From Gongronella butleri (Eukaryota; Mucoromycota; Mucoromycetes; Mucorales; Cunninghamellaceae), in NCBI GenBank assembly GCA_025201375.1, contig JAIWZP010000007.1, positions 434,001-498,000 of the forward strand: a stretch of DNA of 64,000 nt, in the 5' to 3' direction. The notes below the pieces were generated by a model. It worked only from the letters and a program-made list of their open reading frames with translations. It made no database searches and was not told the origin of the DNA. Shown here in pieces: positions 9,750-20,370 of this stretch. Position 1 is the first letter of the stretch. Every line of letters starts with the position of its first letter. A program made the position numbers and the translations under genes.

Positions 9750-11489
9750 ACACCAGCTGATCCAGGCGCGCCTTCCCGGCATGAAAGAACAGCGCGCCTT
9801 TCCGGCATTCGAACTCTTTTTATTTGCATGCAACGCGCAACACCTTGGTGTTCCCAACTTTCGTTGCCTCCGGGTTGCAATTTACCGAAAATGATGAAAT
9901 GAGTGTCAACAATGAGACAATCAGCCCAGAAACCTGGACTTAAAGACGCGCGGCTTGCCTCGTACGGCATGTATGTTCCCAGATCTTCGGGATCTTGTGC
10001 AGGAGCAAAAAAAAAAAAAAAAAAAAATCGCGCTTTCCATCGGCTCTCGTAGGTTTCATCTAACCTTTACACCGACATTGATGGCTAAATAGGTGCATCT
10101 CCGAGTCTATTTAGCCGTGGCCCAGGATTATACTCTTGTATTGCCTTGTTTCAGTGTGCATTAGTGATTTTTTAACGGCGCCGTGCACGCAATACATCAT
10201 CACTTTGCGCGATCATGAGAGGCAGACGGCGTTATGAGTTGTTGGCTTTTCATGGCGTCGATTTTGCCTCAACTACAGTATAAAAATTTACAGTAATCCT
10301 CTTTGGCGCGTAAATTATGAAATGTTGGTTGACATGATTTTCTTCCGTTCTGTTCCCGCGAGACTTCTTCTTTTTTGCTTGTACGACACCATGCCATGAA
10401 ACATATTCAAAGTGATTATCATGTCTTGCTCCCAAGCGTATACATCAAGCTCAAATGAGCCACGGAAACGCAAAATCGTCGATTTTTGCGTTGAGCAGGC
10501 CTTCATCATCAACAAGAGACCGTTCAAGGAACAACACATTAAACAATGTCCGGTATTATGCTCTGTAGTGCTTGCTGCCCTCAAGGTAGATGGTTAGATG
10601 CCGGAAAAAAAGCACAACCGACGAGTATTTGCGGAAAAATCATGATTATGATACTTCCAGGTGAAATCCACTTGTTGTCGCTTTCTTGTGTGCTTATTTA
10701 ATAATATGCTTGTTTTAAAGATTGCCATGTACGCAACACATTATCACTTTATCCAATCAATGCAGATCGACAACAACGACACATTCGACATGCTGGCTTC
10801 AAGTGGCGTCGTTTTTGTTACGCTGAAACATGAATCTTTAATCTTGTTTGACGTGTAAAGATCAGCGTCTGGTGCATTTGATAGGCAAATGATGGTGTGG
10901 TATTGGATCATTAAATTATAAAACAAATGTTGGTGGTGTGGCAAGTGCGGCCAAAGATTTAAAAAAAGAAATGTCGTTGCTTTACATGCTTACTTAGCTA
11001 TGAAATTTCTATTGCTGTACGCCCGCAAGATGTTCTTTTTCGTTTCAACAATATCATGCCATGAGCCATAGTCAAAGTGATTACCACGGCTAGATTGCAA
11101 GCTATGCACCAAGCTCAAGAGAGCCACAAAAATGCAAAAAAGATGGTTTAATCACACAAATAAAGCTTTTTTTTTTTGCCTGCCATTGTACGATACAGTG
11201 GGGCTAGGCAAGAGCTGAGAAGATAAGAGAAGCAATAGGCGCTTTTTTTTCTGACATTCATCGCTCCATTGCAAATATCGGCAGCGATCATCCACCACGC
11301 GCATAAACTTTGCCGAGCGAAAGATTCTCACCAATCGAATTGCTCCTGGATCATTGTCTGAACTCTGAACTTTCCAACGGTACCTACAAGCATCACCTAG
11401 AGCGCGACAAACATGAAATCGAGAAACTTGTTATTGGTGAAACATTTTTTATTGCATTTGATCGTTATTTTTGATGCGTTTAAATTTTA
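9750..11489. other. Intergenic segment with exon-like fragments, unit 2
   Basis: Open segments on the plus strand at 10412-10597 (ending in CSVVLAALKVDG) and 10661-10858 (ending SSGVVFVTLKHESLIL), and an ATG-less frame at about 11310-11480, correspond to segments in units 1 and 3. They could be remnants of one spliced gene, but I found no splice chain that works in more than one unit. No function recognised. Confidence 0.3.
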
Positions 11490-12360
11490 CCGCGTAATCA
11501 GCTCTTTGAACCAAACGGTTTTCATGCTCTTTTACGTTCAAATGAACCTACCCTTGTGGCATTGCGGCCACTGGATGGCGCGCAACGACCGTTTTCAAAA
11601 ACCACGGATTTTCCAGGGAATTAGTCGAGGAGTTGAAAGTGTAAAGTTTAGGTTTGGATCGCCGCGCCATTCAACCACAAGGTAAACACACATCATTCGC
11701 CGATAAAAACGCAATAAAAACCAGGTGTGCATTGATTGCGTGTTGCGTAAATTGCAATTCGCTTCTTTTTTTCGCTTCAAGGCAAAGTTGAAAGAAATTG
11801 ACCGCAGGGCTGCAAAGCTGGGATCACCAGAAAGAACGCAGTCTGCTGCGTAGTGGACATCAATGATCTATGAAAAATATTTTTTTGGCAATTTTAGCAT
11901 GTTTTTAAAACCATATATAATTTTTGACGCGTGAAAAAGCGCGTCAAACGTCGCGCCACACGCGCCTGTTTCTCATCACAGATGTACTAGGAGCATCTCT
12001 TTCTGGTGGACGCGTCAGCGGAGATTTATGAGCGCGTTTTCCCGTGCTATGTGCCTGTAAAGTTTTACATAAAATAACGCATTGCTCGTCAACCAGCAGG
12101 CCGATCACACTATTTTTTGGCATCTTTCGTAGTTTCTCCATGCCCTTCAGCATGTGTGTCAGTCTGGCGTCAATCGGGGGGCCTGATTTTTCCATTTCGG
12201 TTTCGGGGGCTTGCCATGACCAATTTTTGATTTTGCGTGTATCATTCCACCAATGATTGTGACAACCGCAAACGGAGCCCCACTCTGTTTGCACGGCATT
12301 TAGTTCCACTTGGAGCGCGTTTCGAGCAGGGTCGCGAGTCATTGTCAATTTAAACCTTGA
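11490..12360 (+). repeat. Dispersed repeat module B, copy in unit 2
   Basis: Duplicated together with the unit; nearly identical to 5310-6120, including the ATTGCTCGTCAACCAGC hairpin and the TTTCGTAGTTTCTCC block. Confidence 0.7.
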
Positions 12361-12933
12361 CATATTGCAAAAAATCGCCGCATGATCAAAGAAAGCTGAA
12401 TAAATTGTGCAAGGCAGAACTTTAACGATATCATGACCTTGCTAATTTCCTTTTTATGTCTGCCACCAATAAAACAAATCAATTGTATCACCCATCAAGA
12501 CGTGACAATGTCATATACAACGGCTATAATATGTTTTTTTTTTCTATTGTGAGCGTCGGAGCAGCATGGAGCCCGTGAGAATGGTGGTATAACAAAGTGT
12601 CTGAAATGTCGAGTCTCGGATCTAGTGATTCAAGTAACAGTCAAAGATTGAAATTAGATTTGCATCATAGACTCATTATTAAATTGCGCCGCGCCTCGTT
12701 TTGTGTCTGTGTGTCTGTGTGTCTGTGTGTGCTGTCAATACTGCTTGAAAGCTGCCGTCTAAATAGGCGTCCACAGGATCCTTCACACAACGGAAACTCA
12801 GTTCCAATTAAAAAATTGAAAACATTCAAAATCGCGTCGCGAGACGTGTTGCGATTTATTCATTTTTATGTGCATTGGAGGGTAGATAAATATATAATGA
12901 TTCAAAAAAGAAGTAACAAAGATTGAAAGAATA

Positions 12934-13856
12934 TCAATGGTGGCGATGATGGCGGTGAGTTGTCTTTTTCTTGTCCTTGCAACAAGTGCAGCAGTTTGAA
13001 TGGCTTTCCTTTTGGGTGCTCGTTGACGCACCGTCCTGTGGGGCGGACGAGACCAAGTTCAGATGCTGTTGCGCGCACGCTTTGAATGTCTTGTCGGAAT
13101 TGACACCCTTTTCCGCTAGGCACGCTTTGTACAAGGGACCATACTGCGAGAAGTTGCCAGACTTTGGTGGAAGCACATTCTTGTAAAAGTCGCCCACCAT
13201 ATTGTTATCCCACGGCGCAAAGCCACAGTAGAATTTCATGCTTAATAAAAAATGAAAAATAAGCGAATGTGAACAAAATAGATGCCCTTTTAAACGAGTA
13301 GCTTCGTACGCCACGGAGTCGTTGCCTGTTTGAGAGTAAGCGGCACCACACCCAAAAGATGTAGCCGACTTCCAGATTAGAGCTGTAAAGTGCAGTGCTT
13401 GCAAATCCGTGGGATCCTTCCAATTGTAACGATTGATTTCAGAATACCATGCCTCAATGTACCCCGAGCCATTGACAGAGCGCTTGAGTATCCAGTCCTC
13501 CATCTTGCCACCACCTCCCCAGCCCAGGGCGTCTTCACCCCAAGCACGACCCTAAACAAAAAAGTTCAATTTTTTCTTTTTTTTTCCATTTTCGCGTGGA
13601 AGCCTACTGGAGAGTGCGATAGCGTGTTATTCTTACTCATTTTGAGTGCCCAATTGGCCTCAAAATCAGCAATTGTGTGATTCCATTTGAGATCAGGGAC
13701 ACCATGGAGGCGTCGGAGGCGATTTTGCGTCTTGACCATATCAGCAATCTCCGTCTTGTTGAATGGAAATGGAGCGGTCGCCAGGACCACATCACCAGCT
13801 ACCACACCGACAGCTGCCATCGCAGCAGTTGCAAAGAGAGCTGAAAAGCGAACCAT
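12934..13856 (-). CDS. CAP/PR-1-like secreted protein, copy 2 (intact)
   Basis: Three exons: 13608-13856, 13310-13551 and 12934-13240, giving 265 residues. Introns are 56 and 69 bp, phases 0 and 2, with GTAGGC and GTACGA donors. A signal peptide (MVRFSALFATAAMAAVG, cleavage likely near VAG or VLA) is followed by a CAP domain. Visible family features are the N-terminal helix with NRLRRLHGVPDLKWN, the CAP1-type signature HFTALIWKSATSFGCG, and the final strand KFYCGFAPWDNN. The protein ends in a Cys-rich stretch (NCCTCC), a Lys run and a His-rich tail. CAP proteins are extracellular and bind sterols or lipids; in fungi they are linked to sterol export and host interaction. The role here is inference only. 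Confidence 0.88.
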
Positions 13857-14139
13857 CAAAGTAAAAAAAAAAAAATTGCTTGGATGTTGATTTTTCTTGT
13901 TTTTGAGCGCCAAGCCGAGTTCCTTTATATCTATTGGCATGGAGAACCTTTTTTTTCGTGCAGTGTGCAATACTTTGTTAATACACAATCATTCAATATA
14001 AGCTTTCTATAGCGCAAAGACACTGCTGTTTCAAATTTCTTCATTTTCTCCATTTCGAGGACATAACATGGTAAATTTTAAAATTTCTGTGAGGACAAGA
14101 GCGCATTAAGGCACTGGCCGTGTCAAGTCACGTTTTCCA

Positions 14140-14800
14140 AGATGACGAAAAGATCGTTTGCCGAGTTTTTATTGTACTCATTTCACGGGCGGCGATCAAT
14201 TTCTGTTTATTTTTTTTTTTTTTTTGTCACTAAAGACCATTCAGTCTCGATCACGACGCCAATGAGCCAATGAGCCAATGCACGTTCTTGACAGTGGTCA
14301 TTTCCTCAAGCACATTATCCTTTGTGGGACACGAATGAGTTTAAGCAAATACACGTCAAGAAACAATAATTGCTCAATTTCATGCAAGATTTCGATACAA
14401 AAGTTCTCACGCTCGTGCAGCCAGCGCTTTTTTTTTCCACTGAGATGGGCTGATGCGGTCTTGCGGACTTCTGGTCCATCCTGTTTGCCAGGGAGTCCTT
14501 GAAGGGTGCCACCAGTGATCTCCAGGGGATACTTTGCATGAAACAGCTTGTGTTTCGCGTTTCATTCTCAATTTGAAGACTTGGCTGGTGTATGCAAAGC
14601 ATCTTGCAGCTTGCACTACACCGTTGGTGGTACAAAAATCTCGACGCATGGCCCTTTTTTGATTTATTCGACTATTTTTATTACGAGCAGTCTATGCGCG
14701 TTTGGACGCTTACCCCCAAGCCGTGCGTGAGCTTATTGCTATTGCGCATGCCCATGTGCTCTGATTCCCATTGTGTCACGTGTGACTAAAAGGGACCTCC
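14140..14800. pseudogene. Decayed small-gene region, unit 3
   Basis: DNA counterpart of 8000-8700 and 1600-2760, with an insertion in the ATGAGCCA run near 14265-14280 and poly-T at about 14208-14225. No frame extends across the blocks. Confidence 0.35.
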
Positions 14801-14862
14801 TGCAGAAAAAAGTACAAATTTGGCTTTATTTTCACATTTATTTTTATCACTACACAATAGTT

Positions 14863-15738
14863 TTATTGCAGGGCGGCCTTGTTGGCGGTGATGAACTCCT
14901 TGTACGTCTCGGGGGGACGGCCGAGGAGGACCTCCAAGTAGGGCGTGACGGTGGCCTCTGTTTCTGAGCGTGTAGCGAGATCGAGGACGGCATTGAAGGG
15001 CAAAAAGCTCATGACCTTGCTGTAGATCGCGAATCGGTCCGTGGGAGTAAGCTGCTTGTAGGTGAACTTGCGTCCAAAGAGCTCTGTGAAGAATTCGGCA
15101 CGATCACCGGGGGAGATGGTGTCGCCAGTCATATCATAGACGGCATCCTTGTGCTTTGCAATGTCGTCGGTGAGCACGATGGCGGCGACCGCGGCAATGT
15201 CATTGGGCGAGATCCATTGCTGCTTGTTGTCGCCCGTGCACACGTCGGTGACAAGATCATTGTGGGGGCGGTCAAAGAGGAGGGTATTGGACATGAAGCG
15301 GCTTGGGCGGAGCGTGACGACGTGCGCGTCCTTTGGACGCACCAATTTCTCGACAAGCGCCTGCTCAGCACGCTGGTGCTCGTAGCCAATGGGCGTTGAG
15401 CGCCACGCAAGCCCGACCATCGTTGACGAGATGTCGACAATCTGCTTGACGCCCGCAGCAAACGCGTACTTGCCCACAGCTGTCTTGATCTCGGCATTGC
15501 CGCCAGGACACAACAAGAACGCACGCGTGTGGCCCTCAAGACTCTTTTCCAAGGGCGACAGATCCGAGTAATCGCCTTGCACCACGGACACAAGCTCATT
15601 GCCGCCAAACAGCTCGTCGACCTTGGCCTGGCTGCGCGCATACAAAGTCACGGGAATTTGCTTCTCCAACAAAAGCTTGACCGTCTTGCTGCCAACGTTA
15701 CCAGTACCGCCGATGAAGAAAATGCGTTGAGGGCTCAT
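14863..15738 (-). CDS. NmrA-like NAD(P)-binding protein, copy 3
   Basis: Single-exon gene of 291 residues starting MSPQRIFFIGGTGNVG. The first part is identical in type to copy 1. The middle (AEIKTAVGKYAFAAG, VDISSTMVGLAWRS, VEKLVRPKDAHVV) matches copy 2, and the C-terminal third (FGRKFTYKQLTPTDRFAIYSKVM) matches copy 1. One residue is missing in the SKVM-SFLPF segment, an in-frame 3-bp deletion. Cofactor motifs are intact. The mosaic pattern suggests gene conversion between copies. The 5' leader is lengthened by a four-copy tandem repeat. Confidence 0.88.
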   Translation of the reverse strand: MSPQRIFFIGGTGNVGSKTVKLLLEKQIPVTLYARSQAKVDELFGGNELVSVVQGDYSDLSPLEKSLEGHTRAFLLCPGGNAEIKTAVGKYAFAAGVKQIVDISSTMVGLAWRSTPIGYEHQRAEQALVEKLVRPKDAHVVTLRPSRFMSNTLLFDRPHNDLVTDVCTGDNKQQWISPNDIAAVAAIVLTDDIAKHKDAVYDMTGDTISPGDRAEFFTELFGRKFTYKQLTPTDRFAIYSKVMSFLPFNAVLDLATRSETEATVTPYLEVLLGRPPETYKEFITANKAALQ

Positions 15739-15770
15739 GTTGATCGGTTTGATTTGCTTGATTTGCTTGA

Positions 15771-15892
15771 AAAAAAAGTGCTTGATTGCAGATTAATGCA
15801 AAAAAAAGTGCTTGATTGCAGATTAATGCAAAAAAAAGTGCTTGATTGCAGATTAATGCAAAAAAAAAAGTGCTTGATTGCAGATTAATGCA
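15771..15892. repeat. Four-copy ~30-bp tandem repeat in the NmrA copy 3 leader
   Basis: The unit is a poly-A stretch followed by GTGCTTGATTGCAGATTAATGC, about 30 bp. Copies 1 and 2 have one unit each at the same place (about 3838-3865 and 9625-9650). The expansion moves the TATA box from about 85 to about 190 bp upstream of the ATG. Confidence 0.9.
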
Positions 15893-15925
15893 AAAAAAAG
15901 AGAAAAAAAACCAGAAAAAAAAGGG

Positions 15926-15933
15926 TATAAATA
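15926..15933 (-). promoter_or_regulatory. TATA box of NmrA copy 3
   Basis: TATTTATA on the minus strand, next to the conserved GATCGCGGATAA block, now about 190 bp from the ATG because of the leader repeat. Confidence 0.5.
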
Positions 15934-16789
15934 GGTAGTACTGTAGTTGATCGCGGATAAACAATCTCCGAACGGCATTTGTGGGATGTGCCGTGTGCCA
16001 CGCACTTTTGTGACACCAGCGGGTCGATTCTCAGATGATCGAAGGCGCGCCTTCCTAGCTTGAAAGAACAGCGCGCCTTGCCGGCATACAAACTCTTTTT
16101 ATTTGCACGCAACGCGCAACACGTTGGTGTCCCCCACTTTCGTTGCCTCCGGGTTGCAATTTACCGAAAATGATGAAATACAAGTGTCAACAATTACTGT
16201 AGACAATCAGCCCAAAAACCTGGACTTGAAGACGCGCGGCTTGCCACGTTCGGCATGTATGTACCCAGATCCTCGGCATCGTGTGCACGAACAAAAAAAA
16301 ATCGCGCTTGCCCTCGGCCCTCATCGCTTTGCGCAATCTTGGGTGGCAGACGACATTATGAGTTGATGACTTTTTCATGGCATCGATTTTGCTTCATCAT
16401 AAAAATTTCATTCTCTTTGACGTGTAAATTATGAAATGTTGATTGGCATCATGATTTTCTTCCGTTCTGTTCCCGCGCGACGTCTTTTTTTCACTTGTAT
16501 GATACTGTACGACACCTTGCCATAAATCATATTCAAAGTGATTCTCACGGCTTGCTCCCAAGCGTATGCATCAAGCTCAAGTAGCCACGAAAACGCAAAA
16601 TCGTCAATTTTTGCGTTGAGCACGCCTTCATCACTGACGACAAGAAGAAACCGCTCAAGCAAGGAGCAACAACACATTAAACAATGTCCGGTATTATGCG
16701 CTGCAGCGCTTGCCGCTCTCAAGGTTCTATGATGCAGTATCATACAGTACTGTACAGTAAGATGATAGATATGAATTGAAACTTCACGA

Positions 16790-17850
16790 AAGCGCGAATT
16801 TCGAGCTTTGCCGGCTTGCTCCTTGCTGTGCCGCCAGATTTTTTTTTACAGCCTGGCTGCCCGCCGATCAAAGACGCGTCATGCGATGATGAACTACAGT
16901 ATGCGCCACCGGATGTGTCTGCCCGATTTTTTTGAACTCGCAAATTCCAAATATCCCAAATTTATCCTATTTTGCATGATGCTCACCATCCACGTGGCTG
17001 ATCCCGCTCAAAATTGATTGCATCGAAATCAGCGCAAAGTTTGCAACAAAAAAGCTTAAAACACCAAGGTGCTGCGACCACTTTTTAAAAATTCAGGGGT
17101 CAATCAGGGGTCACACATTTCAATCTCAGAAATGCCTAATTTGGATTTTTTCGAACTCCGAGTGATCAATGCATCCCAAAGAGGTAACTCCGACGATTTG
17201 CTATTGGCTGATAAAATGACAGGTCGCGCCAGACAGTGTACGTAAGAAAAAACCAAAGAGTGAGTGAGTGACGCATGAACAGCGATCGACTGATAAAAAG
17301 TGCTTACTTCGTGGGTTTTTTTTGGCAAAAATTTAAGGTTTGACACTTCCAAATTAAGGTGGTGGACTGCATGGAATTTTTTATTTTTTATGATATTTTT
17401 TATTTTGCACATTTTTGCTTGTGCGCTGAGTGGGCTGCTGGCCTGCAGTCTGGTGAAATGACCTATGCAAAAAGTGCAAACCCAAGCTAGCGCACTGTAA
17501 GTCATCTCATTAGATGCTTTGGACCTCTGTTTGTTAGTAAAACTGGAATAAAAATCACAAGTTTATTAGACCGTTGTCGAGCAAATAGCGATCAAAGATT
17601 TTGATGGAAAAGTGGATTTTCTCTGCGAGTTTTGGCCTTCCATCGACGAAACTGATGTCATAGAGATGCAAGAGGTTCCTTTGACACGTTAAAAGAAGCA
17701 CCGCGTGTTGTCTAATCCATTTCTGAGAACATCGACATTGAAAATTTTTGTAGTACTACTGTAGTATTTATTAAACGGATTTCTTCACAAGCGCACAAAA
17801 AAGGTCATGCATCGGCGAAAAAAAACATTCCAGAAATGACGTCCGAACCT
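16790..17850 (+). repeat. Dispersed repeat module A
   Basis: Aligns by eye with 56430-57560 over about 1 kb. Landmarks are CTTTGCCGGC...GTGCC, CAACAAAAAAGCTTAA, CAGGGGTCACACATTTC, CGAACTCCGAGTGATC and CCAAATTAAGGTGGTGGA. A diverged stretch of the same type lies in 60850-61450 and a short piece at 37765-37880. No long open frame. Confidence 0.75.
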
Positions 17851-18639
17851 CTCTTTCTCGAATGGTACATATGATGATATGATACCAGTGTTGTATTTGC
17901 CGTCCTCAGAGCATAAGCGATCAAGTGGTTTAGATGCGCGATGGCGCGTACCTGGTATTTTACCAGTGTTGTAAAAAAATAGGCAATTGCCGCACACGTC
18001 GCTCCGACGCTCCTTCCCAATCTGGGGTTTGATTGCTGTCGGGCCGTCATCCGCATCGCATTGTAATCATGATGCCCAAAACAAGGAATGCGCACCTTTA
18101 TCATCCTTTATGCTCTCACATTGAATTGTACGCGCTCAATACGTGATACATCCATCAATGCCCTTAATACAAATGATCCAGGCATGCAGAGTCGTGGCTC
18201 GGCTATGACCAGCCACGAGCTCGGGCCAAGCATGGCAGAAATAAAATATATAAAAAAAAAAAAGAGCCGCGCGCCGCAGGCGCTGGTTTCACCGGCTCAA
18301 CGGCCATGCTCTAATCAGCCCCATGTATATGCATGTCAATGGCATTCAATGGATTGAAACAAACGCGCTTGATACCGTTCCGAGGTCTTTTCACAATTGA
18401 TGCAAAGCGGCTAATAATATGTTTTGCCTCGAACATGAAGAGTCTCAACAGCTCTCTCTTACAGCGTTGTTTCTCCGCATCTCACGATCCGACATTATCG
18501 TCCTTTCACATTTTGTATAAATAGAGAATCGTTTTACATTTCAATAAACCGTATTTGTTTGCGATTGTATTTCTTGTCCCTTTGTTTCTTGTCACATTTC
18601 TCCACCACTCACCAATTTTGCAACCAGTTTTACAGTACT
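17851..18639. other. Intergenic, no gene seen
   Basis: About 0.8 kb between repeat modules A and B. Short frames such as 18088-18357 show no signal peptide, domain or splice support. An AATAAA-like site lies near 18542 with no gene feeding it. Confidence 0.5.
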
Positions 18640-19800
18640 GTGTCCTGATCCACGAAATATTTCAAGAGCTCACCGCTGATGAATTTGGGAAAATATTGAT
18701 ATTTTGAATTACAATCTTGTGCACTACTGCTGCCGAGAAAATTGAGATTGGATATTTGGATCGCGTGTTGTCAGTGTATGATACAGTAAAAGAATTGTGC
18801 ATCGACGTTGCCGGGCAGGGACAAAATGGCGCCCAAGTGTATCTCTTTCTTCTACTTGCGCAATTTTTGCGCCGTAAATGAAAATATAGGACTATAGGAG
18901 TTTATGGGACAATGTCGATTTTCTCGTCAATGGCACTAATGGTCACTTGGTTTTTATTTCGTTTTTGACAACAATCAGAAGGACAAAAAAAGACCCAAAT
19001 GGAAAAGTTTCATGACACTGCAGTCATTCGGTGGCGCACCAAGTCAATTTTAATAAACTGCGATTTTTCACAGATTTTCCAAGCGGGGGAGCAGTAGACG
19101 ATTTTAAATCATCAAATTTAGGTCCTGGAATTGCCACGCCACTTCATCACATGCATGGTAGAACTTGCGTATTCATAGATGAAAATGTAATACAATAAAA
19201 TCAGAGATTTGTAGAGTAGTGGGTTTGGCGTAAAAAGCCATCTTTTTCGTTTCAGACATTCTTTTCGGCTCAAGGTCATCTCAACGAAAATCAATCACAA
19301 AGCCATGAAACAAAAGCCATCAGAAAGAGAGCGATCTGGCGCATACGTACGTGGATAGGCGTGATCAATAAAAAAGCAAATTTCGACAGAAAAAACATGT
19401 ATTAGAAAACAGGCCGTTTTGTGGCTAATTTGAACGCGTGATCATTCGCGCCGCGTCTATCATATGGTACGCGCTCCTCGAGCGCATGAAATTCATGCGC
19501 ATGGTGCATCTTGTGCTGATGAATGCATCAGCGCGGTTCATCATGCATTTTTCACGCCACTATTTGCATTTGAAGTAAAAACTAAAATCGCTCATTGCTC
19601 GTCACTTGGCAGATGGATCTCGCCCTTTTTTGGCACTCTTGTCGTTTCTCCGTGTCCTTTTTCGTGTGTTGCAAGTTTGATCCAAGGCTGGCGACCTATT
19701 TTTTCGATTTTGGTTTGGCAGCTTGCCCACATCAAATTTGGATTTGGCACGGGGCGCTTTTTGACAGCTGCAATTCGAGGGTTTTAGCTTATCATGTCAT
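18640..19800 (+). repeat. Dispersed repeat module B
   Basis: Landmarks in order: CCACGAAATATTTC, GGGCAGGGACAAAATG, CGATTTTCTCGTCAATG, AATTTAGGTCCTGG, a CATCAGAAAGAGAGCG block, CATTGCTCGTCACTTGG and TTGTCGTTTCTCCGTG. With module A (16790-17850) this gives the longest copy of the family in the window. Confidence 0.7.
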
Positions 19801-20370
19801 TTGTCGCAGTTGGTACATGTGCATTGTTGTAAGCGCAAGAGCGTTTGACAAGTTTTTGTGTCCAGTGTTTCAAATTCATGTTTGAAAATGCAAGGATGAA
19901 AGCTCTGCCAGCTGGTCCGTGGCCATGTGCGTGTGAATCACGAATCACTAGCGGCTGTCTTCGCAGATGCCATGATCTGTGTCTCGCGACGCGGCTCAGC
20001 GCAAGCTACTGGTTACACAAACGGTGCGCGCTTCTCGCAAAATGCCATTTCACGTTAAAAAAAAAGGACAATTGAAGAAGTGTGTGAGTGTCCTTTAAAC
20101 GCCACGCTAAAGATGAGTCGACATGATGAGTACAACGGCAATGACCATCATTGGGTGCGCGATAACGCCAAGCCTTGCTGAATAATTCATTGTTGCAGTC
20201 TTCGTTTCATTTTTTTCGCACTTATTTCCTGAAATGCCCAAAGCGGCAATGCATGACGAAGCCAACTCCCTTCCTTTTTTAGAGCCCCGCTAGCCGCAGG
20301 TTTGCCCTTTATAAATGCGCACCCACATTGCCCGACATCGCCAAAAAGCAAAAAGAAAAACACGATCACC
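19801..20370. other. Intergenic, upstream of the MDR reductase
   Basis: No gene seen. The stretch nearest the ATG is pyrimidine-rich then A-rich (AAAAAGCAAAAAGAAAAACACGA ends it), typical of a leader. Confidence 0.4.

Larger units (their letters stand above)
7989..14137. repeat. Tandem unit 2 of the NmrA/CAP segmental duplication
   Basis: Complete copy of the unit in direct orientation. The spacing between NmrA stop codons is 5786 bp (unit 1 to 2) and 6148 bp (unit 2 to 3). The CAP genes lie 6149 bp apart. The CAP end is nearly identical to unit 1, while the left end (7989-8700) is closer to unit 3. Confidence 0.85.
14138..16740. repeat. Tandem unit 3, truncated
   Basis: Starts like unit 2 and carries the decayed small-gene region, an NmrA gene and the exon-like segment up to about 16735, then diverges at a TACAGTACTGTACAGTA palindrome (16744-16759). 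The CAP gene is absent. The break coincides with the start of dispersed repeat module A. Confidence 0.75.
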
